Shown here in pieces: positions 25,421-33,368 of a stretch of DNA of 64,000 nucleotides (positions are counted from its first letter, which is position 1; every line of letters begins with the position of its first letter). The notes beneath the pieces were generated by a model. That model had not been told where the DNA came from. It made no database searches and worked only from the letters and a program-made list of their open reading frames with translations. A program made the position numbers and the translations under genes. Origin of the DNA: Lacipirellula parvula (lineage in GTDB: Bacteria > Planctomycetota > Planctomycetia > Pirellulales > Lacipirellulaceae); the NCBI RefSeq assembly GCF_009177095.1, contig NZ_AP021861.1:5376501-5440500 (forward strand), given 5' to 3'.

Positions 25421-26359
25421 ATGATTCGCATCCAAGCTGTTTTCGCCGCCACCCTTGTCGCCGCGACGATCGCGTCTTCGGCACATGGCGCCGCCACGCT
25501 CTCGTTCAATGCCAGCCCGCCGGCGCTTGGCACTTACGATCAATCCCAATTGCTGGATGACGCCGTCATCCCGGGGGGCAACACGCCGGGCGGCGGAACC
25601 TACAACTCCCAGTCATACACCGACAACGGCGGGCCGCTGGGGCAGACGTTTACCGCCCCCGGCACGAAGCATCTCTACGCGTTGACCGCCCTCACGTTGA
25701 AGGGCGTGGGCGACACGGGCGGCGTGATCGACGCGGCTGGCGTCACCTGGGCCGTCCGCGTCAGCAAGGTTAGCGGAACCACGCTGACGCCGCTGAAAAC
25801 CATCACCGGCATTCCGACGCTCGCCGGCGCCATTGGCACGGAATGGGTGACCCTCTCATTCACCGGGTCTGATACGACGACGCTCGACGGCGCCGCGCTA
25901 TACGCCTTCGAGGTCTACACCACCGCCGGCTGGTTCGGCGTCGACGCGACGCAAGGCGACGCCGCCTACGCGGGAGGCTCGGCGTTTAACAGCGCGGGCG
26001 CCATCCGGTCGTTCAACGACAACACGCTCGGCAACGTGGCCGCGCACGGATACGACCGAACATTCGTCGCCCAGCTCACGGCGCCTCCCGGCGGCCCCGG
26101 CGACGTTGACAACAACGGCGTCGTCAATCTCGCCGACTACACCATCATTCGAAACAATCTCGAAAAGCCAGCGGCGATTTTCACCAACGGCGATCTCAAC
26201 GGCGACAGTTACGTCGACCTCAATGACTTCCGCCGCTGGCGCGCGGCCGCTCCTCCTGAAATCGCGGCCCTCGTCGGAGTTCCCGAACCGGCAACGGCAA
26301 CGTTGGCCCTCGCGGGCGCGCTGCTCGTAGCTGCTCGCGGGCGACGACGCCACCGCTAG
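25421..26359 (+). CDS. Exported PEP-CTERM protein with dockerin-like segment
   Basis: A 312-residue protein with a signal peptide (to about residue 23, SSAHG). The main domain is beta-rich and contains the GGGTYNSQSYTDNGGPLGQT segment and a DATQGDAAYAGGSAFNSAG segment. A dockerin-like pair (GDVDNNGVVNLADYTIIRNN and NGDLNGDSYVDLNDFRRW) and a PEP-CTERM tail (VPEPATATLALAGALLVAARG, RRRH) complete it. The ATG at 25421 with CGGAGG upstream is chosen over TTG 25349. It is a paralogue of the protein at 28770-29516, which lacks the dockerin. The domain's function is unknown; a structural or binding role outside the cell is likely. Confidence 0.78.
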   Translation: MIRIQAVFAATLVAATIASSAHGAATLSFNASPPALGTYDQSQLLDDAVIPGGNTPGGGTYNSQSYTDNGGPLGQTFTAPGTKHLYALTALTLKGVGDTGGVIDAAGVTWAVRVSKVSGTTLTPLKTITGIPTLAGAIGTEWVTLSFTGSDTTTLDGAALYAFEVYTTAGWFGVDATQGDAAYAGGSAFNSAGAIRSFNDNTLGNVAAHGYDRTFVAQLTAPPGGPGDVDNNGVVNLADYTIIRNNLEKPAAIFTNGDLNGDSYVDLNDFRRWRAAAPPEIAALVGVPEPATATLALAGALLVAARGRRRHR

Positions 26360-26473
26360 GTTCATCGAAACGACAGTTCGAACGCGTGCAACTAATCAGC
26401 ACGCTCCTCTCTTCAACTTATTCCAACTTCCAATCCTGACTGTCCGGACGAGTTTCAGGAAAGAACATCAATC

Positions 26474-27475
26474 ATGAATACAAAGCACCTGTTGGCGATC
26501 GTCGGAGCCCTGGCGTGGCTCCTACCCGCAACTGTTAATGCCCAGAGCTTGGGGCTGAACTTCGCCGCCGGCGATCCCGACGCGGCGACGAGCTCGCTCA
26601 ACCCGACCGACGTCGCGGGCGTCATCCCTGCGGCCAATTGGAACAATTTGCTCGGCGCCAACGGCACCGGCGTCGGCGGACTCTTCTACAACAATGCCGG
26701 CACGCCGGTTGCCAGCGGGGCGACAGTCACCTGGACCAGCCCGAACACCTGGCGTTCCGGCGGTAACAACGCTTTCCCCGCTGGGCCGAACAAGATCCTG
26801 ACCTCGGGCTACCTCGACACGGGAGACACGGCCGCTAACGGCATCTCGATCACCGTCAACAACCTCGACACGACGCTCCGCACGCCGGCGTACGACGTCT
26901 ACGTCTACTTCGTCAGCGACTCGAACGCCAATCGCGGCGGCGGGTACACGATTAACGACGGCATCAACAACATCGTGAAGTACGGCAGCTCGATGGGCAG
27001 CCCGACGGCATTCGTCGAAGATCCGGGTATCGATGCGGATCTGACGGTCGACGGCAATTATCTCCGCTTCCGCGGCTTGACGGGGTCGTCGTTTACGCTG
27101 ACGACGAATACCACGCTCACGACCCCCAATGGGTTTCGCGCGCCGATCAACGCCATCCAGATCATCGGCGGCGTGTCGTTGGCCCCTGGCCCTGGCGACG
27201 TCAACGAAGACGGGTTCACGAACCTCGCCGACTACACGCTCATCAAGAACAACTTCTTCCTAGCGACCGGCGCCACTCGCGTGATGGGCGATCTCACGCT
27301 CGACGGCAAGATCGATTTGGCCGACTACACGATCTGGAAGAACAACGCGCCGGCCGCCGTGCTGGCGCAGATTGGCGTGCCGGAACCAGCAAGCGCCGCC
27401 CTCGCCGTCGGCGCCATCTTCGGCTTGGCTGGCGTCGCGCGTCGCGGTCGCCGCTGCGGAAAATCAATGTGCTAA
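26474..27475 (+). CDS. Exported PEP-CTERM protein with dockerin-like segment, beta-sandwich-like
   Basis: A 333-residue protein. Signal peptide to about residue 23 (LLPATVNA). The body is a beta-rich domain with a start LGLNFAAGDPDA and a segment PAYDVYVYFVSDSNANRGGG typical of a conserved planctomycete extracellular domain. A dockerin-like pair follows (GDVNEDGFTNLADYTLIKNN and GDLTLDGKIDLADYTIWKNN), then VPEPASAALAVGAIFGLAGV with RRGRR. It stands 114 bases after the previous PEP-CTERM gene and 35 bases before a DUF1559 gene, so the three may be co-transcribed. Function beyond surface display is unknown. Confidence 0.78.
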   Translation: MNTKHLLAIVGALAWLLPATVNAQSLGLNFAAGDPDAATSSLNPTDVAGVIPAANWNNLLGANGTGVGGLFYNNAGTPVASGATVTWTSPNTWRSGGNNAFPAGPNKILTSGYLDTGDTAANGISITVNNLDTTLRTPAYDVYVYFVSDSNANRGGGYTINDGINNIVKYGSSMGSPTAFVEDPGIDADLTVDGNYLRFRGLTGSSFTLTTNTTLTTPNGFRAPINAIQIIGGVSLAPGPGDVNEDGFTNLADYTLIKNNFFLATGATRVMGDLTLDGKIDLADYTIWKNNAPAAVLAQIGVPEPASAALAVGAIFGLAGVARRGRRCGKSMC

Positions 27476-27509
27476 CGGAAAGCGTTCATCGAGACTGAGG
27501 AGTCGAGCC

Positions 27510-28550
27510 ATGCGGCGTCGAAATGCAGGATTTACGTTAGTCGAATTGTTGGTGGTGATTGCGATTATCGGCGTCCTGGTAGCGCTCCTGCTACCCGCCG
27601 TGCAAGCGGCCCGTGAAGCGGCGCGACGCACGCAGTGCAAGAACAACCTCAAGCAAATGGCGCTCGGATGCATGAACCACGCCGACATCCAGAAGCACTT
27701 CCCGACTGGGGGTTGGGGTTGGTTCTGGGCGGGCGATCCGGATCGCGGCTTCGGCAAAGATCAACCGGGCGGGTGGATCTACAACACGCTGCCGTTTCTC
27801 GAGCAGGCCGCGCTGCACGATCAAGGTAAAGACGGGCAGCCTGACGTGCTGACCCAAGGCCAGCGAACGGCGGCAAGGACAACGCTTACTTCGCCGCTCG
27901 ACGCTATCACCTGCCCGTCTCGTCGACCGGGAGGTCAGACGTTCCCCTACCTGAATGCAACCGGCATCTACAACGCGCTCAAGCCTGAGGCGGTCGGACG
28001 GAGCGACTACGCGGCCAACTCTGGAACGGTGTACGACGAAGCGGATAGTTTCCCTTCAACCTACGCGGCGGTTGGCGGATATTCCTGGTTTGAAAGCCGA
28101 CTAGCGACGATGTCGCCTCCACAAGACTCGTCTCTGGTATTGAATGGCATTTCCCATCAACGGAGCCAAGTCACTTTTAAGCATATCACCGACGGCACCT
28201 CAAACACATACATGGTGGGCGAGAAGGCGCTCACGACTGTTAACTACGAAACGGGGGGCGATGCCGGCGACAATGAAACTTGGTGCACCGGATTCAACAA
28301 CGACAACTTCCGCAAGACTGCCTCAGGCGCCTACGGTTCACTTGCTGCACTAACGCCTCTACTCGATGCACCTGAATATCCCGCTGGCGTCAACGGCCAA
28401 GACGCTTTCGGTTCCGCTCACGCGGGCGGCCTCAACATGGCCTACTGCGACGGTAGCATTCACACCGTCGGTTACGACATCGACTGGCAGATTCACCGTG
28501 ACTTGGGCGACCGCGCCGACGGCAATGTGACGACCACGGGTTCGCCGTGA
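27510..28550 (+). CDS. DUF1559 pseudopilin-like protein
   Basis: A 346-residue protein with prepilin motif FTLVELLVVIAIIGVLVALL at residue 8, AARRTQCKNNLKQMAL after the helix and the H-X9-DG signature (AHAGGLNMAYCDGS) near the end. The ATG at 27510 is preceded by TGAGGAG; upstream in-frame starts would overlap the PEP-CTERM gene. It shares a distinctive tract (FPTGGWGW, DPDRGFGKDQPGGW) with the DUF1559 protein at 19309-20436, so the two are recent paralogues. A 13-bp perfect hairpin follows. It probably co-operates with the neighbouring exported proteins in an envelope or surface structure, which is inference. Confidence 0.92.
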   Translation: MRRRNAGFTLVELLVVIAIIGVLVALLLPAVQAAREAARRTQCKNNLKQMALGCMNHADIQKHFPTGGWGWFWAGDPDRGFGKDQPGGWIYNTLPFLEQAALHDQGKDGQPDVLTQGQRTAARTTLTSPLDAITCPSRRPGGQTFPYLNATGIYNALKPEAVGRSDYAANSGTVYDEADSFPSTYAAVGGYSWFESRLATMSPPQDSSLVLNGISHQRSQVTFKHITDGTSNTYMVGEKALTTVNYETGGDAGDNETWCTGFNNDNFRKTASGAYGSLAALTPLLDAPEYPAGVNGQDAFGSAHAGGLNMAYCDGSIHTVGYDIDWQIHRDLGDRADGNVTTTGSP

Positions 28551-28619
28551 GCAAGGCGAGCAGCTACCGGAGTCACGCTCTAAATCTCCATTAAAACCGA
28601 CTTATGCGTCCGACGAGCA

Positions 28620-28661
28620 AGCGTCTCGCCGTGGTTGTTGGGGGACAAACGGCGAGACGCT
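28620..28661 (+). terminator. Intrinsic-type hairpin after the DUF1559 gene
   Basis: AGCGTCTCGCCGT (28620-28632) and ACGGCGAGACGCT (28649-28661) form a perfect 13-bp stem with a 16-base loop, about 70 bases after the stop codon, followed by CTGCTCTTT. It separates the DUF1559 gene from the next gene. Confidence 0.65.
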
Positions 28662-28769
28662 CTGCTCTTTCGAATACCGCGGCAGCGGCGGGCAACGCTG
28701 CGAGAGAAGAGGCGACAACGGGATTCAACGGCTTTGATCTCACATCCTCTGCTTGAAAGGTTGATGCTT

Positions 28770-29516
28770 ATGAAACGACGCTTCTGTCTGATGGCCCTCC
28801 TCGCGATGTTCGTGCCGAGCGTAACGCATGCGGCGGTGACGATGTCCTTCAGCGCCGGCAACACGCCGCCGACGGTCGGCCCGCTCGATCAATACAACTT
28901 TCTGAGCGACGCCACGGTCCCCGGCGGATCGGCGCCCGGCGGCGGAACCTACAACTCGCAAAACTACAGCGACAACGGCGGCCCTCCCGGGCAAACCTTC
29001 AGAACTCCCGCCGGCGCGACGCCCTACAAACTGCAAGCGATCTCGCTCCTCGCCGTCGGCGACGGCGGCGGCGGCGTCTTCGACTCCGGAACCTGGAGCC
29101 TGCGCGTCAGCTCGGTGGCCGGCACAACGCTAACGCCGATCGCCACGCTCACCGGGATCGCGAACCTCGGCTCGAACGCCAACGATAAGACCGAAGGTTG
29201 GTTGAAATTCAGCCTCACCGGAGCCGACTCGCCCACGCTTAACCCGAACGCCGACTACGCCTTCGAACTCTTCTCCGCCAATGGTTGGCAAGGCTTCGAC
29301 GCGACGCAAAGCGACGCTGGCTACGCCAACGGGACGGCGTTCAACAGCGCCGGCGGCGCTCGATCGTTCGCTGACGCGACGCTCGGCAATCTGGCCAATC
29401 ACGGCTACGACCGGACGTTTCACGTCGCGCTCTCCGCCGTTCCTGAACCGGCGGCAGGGTTGCTCGCAGTCGTTGGATTGGTCGGGCTGTTGGCCAACCG
29501 CCGCCGTTTGAAGTAG
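28770..29516 (+). CDS. Exported PEP-CTERM protein without dockerin
   Basis: A 248-residue protein with a signal peptide (to about residue 21, PSVTHA) and a beta-rich domain containing GGGTYNSQNYSDNGGPPGQT and GFDATQSDAGYANGTAFNSAGG. It ends directly in VPEPAAGLLAVVGLVGLLAN with RRRLK. It is a close paralogue of the protein at 25421-26359, but the dockerin-like segment between domain and tail is missing. ATG 28770 has GAAAGG upstream. An ATG two codons earlier (28764) is possible. Confidence 0.78.
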   Translation: MKRRFCLMALLAMFVPSVTHAAVTMSFSAGNTPPTVGPLDQYNFLSDATVPGGSAPGGGTYNSQNYSDNGGPPGQTFRTPAGATPYKLQAISLLAVGDGGGGVFDSGTWSLRVSSVAGTTLTPIATLTGIANLGSNANDKTEGWLKFSLTGADSPTLNPNADYAFELFSANGWQGFDATQSDAGYANGTAFNSAGGARSFADATLGNLANHGYDRTFHVALSAVPEPAAGLLAVVGLVGLLANRRRLK

Positions 29517-29584
29517 TTGACTTAACGCTCTCTCAGCGACGGACCACAGAGATCCACCGCAGAGGGAAGATGACGTACGCACTA

Positions 29585-29620
29585 GCCTTCGGAGTCGCGA
29601 GCACTCGCGGCTCCGAAGGC
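29585..29620 (+). terminator. Long hairpin between a PEP-CTERM gene and the dehydrogenase gene
   Basis: GCCTTCGGAGTCGCGAG (29585-29601), loop CA, CTCGCGGCTCCGAAGGC (29604-29620): 17-bp arms with one G-T wobble, followed by GTTTGGTTG. It lies 69 bases after the upstream stop and 35 bases before the next start, so it is either a terminator or a leader structure. Confidence 0.65.
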
Positions 29621-29654
29621 GTTTGGTTGAATGAACAGACGGAGGGGCGCCGTG

Positions 29655-32600
29655 ATGAGCAAACAGCTGAGGTGGCGGCGTCGCCGTCCGCGCAACGTAG
29701 TACCACCGACTTCCAGGGGGCGGTCAGCGTTCGCGGCGAGCCTGTCGCTCGGTTTCGAAACGCTCGAAGATCGCCGTATGCTGGCGACTGTTCCGGCGGG
29801 CTTTACGGAGTCGGTCGTCGCGTCGAATTTAACCAGCCCGATCGCGATGACTGCCGAACCATCCGGACATCGCCTTTGGGTGGCATTTCAAGACGGTCGC
29901 CTCGGCGTCATCGAGCATGACGCGCTGCAGTCGCAGTTGGCGTACACGTTGCCGTGCGATGGAACCGGCGAACGCGGTTTTCAAGGCATCGCGCTCGATC
30001 CCGATTTCGAGACGAACGGTTTCATCTACGTCTATTACACGGCAACGTCCCCCGAGAGCCACAACCGCCTCAGCCGGCTGACGGTCGATCCGACGACGGA
30101 CAAAACCATCCTGCCCGGCAGCGAAGTGGTGCTGCTCGATCTGCCGCTCTTCTCCCAGTTGCCGACGAACAAGGCGCCCATCTGGCACATGGGCGGAGCG
30201 ATTCAATTTCTCTCCGACGGCACGCTCACGATTCAAATCGGCGATCATCAGAACAACAGCATCGTGCAGAACAACAATGCCCCGCTCGGCAAAGTGCTGC
30301 GCGTCAATCGCGATGGTTCGCCGCGGACCGACAATCCGTTCTACAATCCTGCCGATACGAATCCCGCTGGCGGAAACGACTGGAGCGGCAACGCCCCGGG
30401 AGACGTCGACTGGATCGATTACGTGTGGGCCTCGGGGTTGCGCAACCCGTTTAGCAGCGACGTCGATCCCGTCACAGGCCGCTACTTCATCAACGACGTT
30501 GGGGAGGGAACGTGGGAGGAAATCGACGAAGCCACGGTCGCCGGTCGCAACTTCGGCTGGCCGCTAACTGAAGGCGCGTTCAACCCTGCGACGTTCCCCA
30601 CGTTCACCAACCCTGTGTTGGCGTACAACCACAGCGAAGACAGCGCCATTACCGGCGGTGCATTCTACAGCGGCGTCTTGCCGCAGTTCCCGGCGCAATA
30701 CCAGGGAGGTTACTTTTATTCGCAGTTCACGGCCGGTCGCATCAAGTACGTCGATCCGGCGAACCCAGCGGCGGCCGTCACGTTCGCGACTGGCGCCGAG
30801 TACCCGATGAACATCGAAGTGACGAGCGACGGCTCGCTCTACTACATCGCTCGTGGCGCCGGGGCCGGAGGAGCACCGGGCATTGGCACGGGGTCGATTC
30901 GCAAGATTCAATTCGCCGCCAACATTGCCCCGCAGATCAACCAGCACCCGAGCAACGCGCTGGTTTCGCTTGGGCAGAACGCGATATTCACGGCGAGCGC
31001 CGCCGGATCGACGCCGTTGAACTACCAATGGCAGCGTTACAACGGGTCGGCGTTCGTCAACATCCCCGGAGCCACCAGCGCCACGCTCACGCTGAACAAC
31101 GTCTCGTTGGCCGATAACGGCGCCCAGGTGCGCGTCGTCGTGACAAACATCGTCGGCAACGCCGTGAGCAATGTCGCCACGCTCGCAGTGACAACCGACA
31201 CGCCCCCCACGCCGACGATCGTCACGCCCACGCTCAGCAAAACCTACGTCGGCGGCGAGACGATCTCCTTTTCAGCCACCGCTCAGGACCTGGAGGATGG
31301 GGCGCTGGGCGGCAGTGCGATGACGTGGCAAGTCGATCTTCATCACGACACGCACTCGCACCCCTTCATGCCGCCGACGGCGGGAATCAGCTCAGGCAGC
31401 TTTGTGATCCCCACGATCGGGGAAATTTCGCCCAACGTCTGGTATCGCATCACGCTCACGGTCGTCGATTCAGCCGGCCTCAAAACGAGCATCTTCCGCG
31501 ACGTCCATCCGGTGACCAGTAACTTCACCGTGATGACGAACTTCGGCGGCGGGCAAATTCTGATCGATGGCCAACCCCAGGCAGCGCCGCTGACGACGAC
31601 CGGCGTCGTCAACATCGAACGGACGCTCACCGCCCCGCTGACGCAGTTAACCTCCACAGGCGCGCTGGCGACGTTCGTCCGCTGGCAAGACGGCGAAACG
31701 AACAACACGCGCACAATCGCGACGCCAGCGAGCGGCCAGGCGTACATCGCACTCTACGCGGATGCTTCAGGGTCGCTCGCTTTCCTCAGCGACCTGCCGG
31801 TTGCCAACGCCCCCGCGCCGAATGGCTGGGGACCCATCGAACGCGACACGAGCAATGGCGAAGCGGCGGCCGGCGACGGCGTGCCGATGGCGATCCAAGG
31901 CGTCGGGTACGTGAAAGGCCTCGGCGTCCACGCCTTCTCCGACGTCCAGTATCAACTCGGCGGCAAGTTCGAGCGGTTCATCGCCGACGTCGGCGTCGAC
32001 GACGAAACGGGCGACAATGGATCAGTCACCTTCCAGGTCTATGCTGACAACGTCTTGCTCTTCAATTCCGGAACGATGACCGGGGCCAGTGCGAGTCAAA
32101 AAGTCGATGTGAGCGTCGTCGGCGTGCAGGTCTTGCGGCTGGTCGTGGGCAATGCCGGCAATGGCGACGGCTTGGACCACGCCGATTGGGCGAACGCTCG
32201 GCTCATCGGCGATCAAACCGGTTCGCAAGTTTACGTCAACTTTCAAACGGCGTCGGCAGCGACTCCGGCGGGGTATCTCGCCGATGCGGGCTTAGTCTTC
32301 GGCAACCGTGGCAACGGTCAGTCGTACGGATGGTCGAGCGATCACACCGACGTGGCCCGCGATCGCGACGCCAACGCCGACCAACGGCTCGACACGCTCA
32401 ACCAATTCCACGCCGGGCAGAGCTGGGAACTTGCACTGCCAAACGGCGTCTACGCAGTGACCGTCTCGATCGGGGATCCTTCGTTCACCTCGGCGCATAC
32501 GCTCAATGTCGAGGGGATTTCCTTCTGGAACAACGCGACGCTCGCCGCCAATCAGTTCAAGCAACGGACAATGATGGTGACCGTCGCCGACGGCCGGTTG

Positions 32601-33275
32601 ACGCTCGATGCGGGCAACGCGGTCGAACGGGGAACGCGGCCAAACTACATCGAAGTCATCCCCACGGCGGCGCCCACCTTGTTCCCACTGCGGCTTGGCG
32701 ATTTCAACGCTGACGGGCGCGTCGACGGCGCCGATTTTCTACGCTGGCAGCGTAGTTACGGCGCCACCAGCAGCACGCACGCTCAAGGCGACGCCGACGA
32801 GGACGGCGACGTCGATCAGGCCGATCTGGCGGTCTGGAAAGCGACCTTCGGCGCGAGCAACCCGCCGGCGATCGCGGCATCCTCCGTCGCTGCGGTTGCG
32901 ATCCCGGATTCACTCGCTGCTCCGGCGAGCATCGCGGGCGCCGATTCCCCTACGGCGCACTCGGCAGACGAGGTGCTCACTGAAACGCTTGCTGAGAGGC
33001 GGCCCTTCGCGCTGACGACGCTTGGCTTAGCGTCAGAACTGCCGACTGGTCGAACCGAGATGCTCCGCGCGCGGAATATCGAGCCAACGCCCTCAAGCGG
33101 TCACGAAGAACCTACAGCGCCGAGCCTCAACCGCCGCGTTTGGGCCAAGAGCGAGGCAAGTCACGCTACGCTGAACGCGGGCAACCATCAAGCACACGAC
33201 GATGCGTTCGCCGCCATCGACTTCACCACGCTCCGACATTGGTCCGGCGATTTGCGACAACTCGCTCGCCAATGA
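29655..33275 (+). CDS. LEPR-XLL secreted glucose/sorbosone dehydrogenase-like multidomain protein with dockerin
   Basis: About 1206 residues. The N-terminus is a basic stretch ending in LGFETLEDRRMLA, the planctomycete LEPR-XLL-type export motif. Residues about 45-410 resemble PQQ-dependent sugar dehydrogenases of the GSDH family (QGIALDPDFETNGFIYVYYT; APIWHMGGAIQF; GDHQNNSIVQ). Then come an Ig-like domain (about 415-510), a domain with DLHHDTHSHPF (about 520-620), an NPCBM-like domain (about 720-850, GLGVHAFSDVQY), a malectin-like domain (about 860-1010) and a dockerin pair (GDFNADGRVDGADFLRWQ and GDVDQADLAVWK). It may oxidise sugars outside the cell, with the extra modules binding glycans or a scaffold. 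The ATG at 29655 is preceded by GGAGGGG. Confidence 0.85.
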   Translation: MSKQLRWRRRRPRNVVPPTSRGRSAFAASLSLGFETLEDRRMLATVPAGFTESVVASNLTSPIAMTAEPSGHRLWVAFQDGRLGVIEHDALQSQLAYTLPCDGTGERGFQGIALDPDFETNGFIYVYYTATSPESHNRLSRLTVDPTTDKTILPGSEVVLLDLPLFSQLPTNKAPIWHMGGAIQFLSDGTLTIQIGDHQNNSIVQNNNAPLGKVLRVNRDGSPRTDNPFYNPADTNPAGGNDWSGNAPGDVDWIDYVWASGLRNPFSSDVDPVTGRYFINDVGEGTWEEIDEATVAGRNFGWPLTEGAFNPATFPTFTNPVLAYNHSEDSAITGGAFYSGVLPQFPAQYQGGYFYSQFTAGRIKYVDPANPAAAVTFATGAEYPMNIEVTSDGSLYYIARGAGAGGAPGIGTGSIRKIQFAANIAPQINQHPSNALVSLGQNAIFTASAAGSTPLNYQWQRYNGSAFVNIPGATSATLTLNNVSLADNGAQVRVVVTNIVGNAVSNVATLAVTTDTPPTPTIVTPTLSKTYVGGETISFSATAQDLEDGALGGSAMTWQVDLHHDTHSHPFMPPTAGISSGSFVIPTIGEISPNVWYRITLTVVDSAGLKTSIFRDVHPVTSNFTVMTNFGGGQILIDGQPQAAPLTTTGVVNIERTLTAPLTQLTSTGALATFVRWQDGETNNTRTIATPASGQAYIALYADASGSLAFLSDLPVANAPAPNGWGPIERDTSNGEAAAGDGVPMAIQGVGYVKGLGVHAFSDVQYQLGGKFERFIADVGVDDETGDNGSVTFQVYADNVLLFNSGTMTGASASQKVDVSVVGVQVLRLVVGNAGNGDGLDHADWANARLIGDQTGSQVYVNFQTASAATPAGYLADAGLVFGNRGNGQSYGWSSDHTDVARDRDANADQRLDTLNQFHAGQSWELALPNGVYAVTVSIGDPSFTSAHTLNVEGISFWNNATLAANQFKQRTMMVTVADGRLTLDAGNAVERGTRPNYIEVIPTAAPTLFPLRLGDFNADGRVDGADFLRWQRSYGATSSTHAQGDADEDGDVDQADLAVWKATFGASNPPAIAASSVAAVAIPDSLAAPASIAGADSPTAHSADEVLTETLAERRPFALTTLGLASELPTGRTEMLRARNIEPTPSSGHEEPTAPSLNRRVWAKSEASHATLNAGNHQAHDDAFAAIDFTTLRHWSGDLRQLARQ

Positions 33276-33368
33276 CATACTGAACGGTAAGGCATCACGA
33301 GCAGCTGAACTCCTCCACGACGCACTCTCATCACTGCAACGCAATTATCGACACCGGGATTTTCCGCG

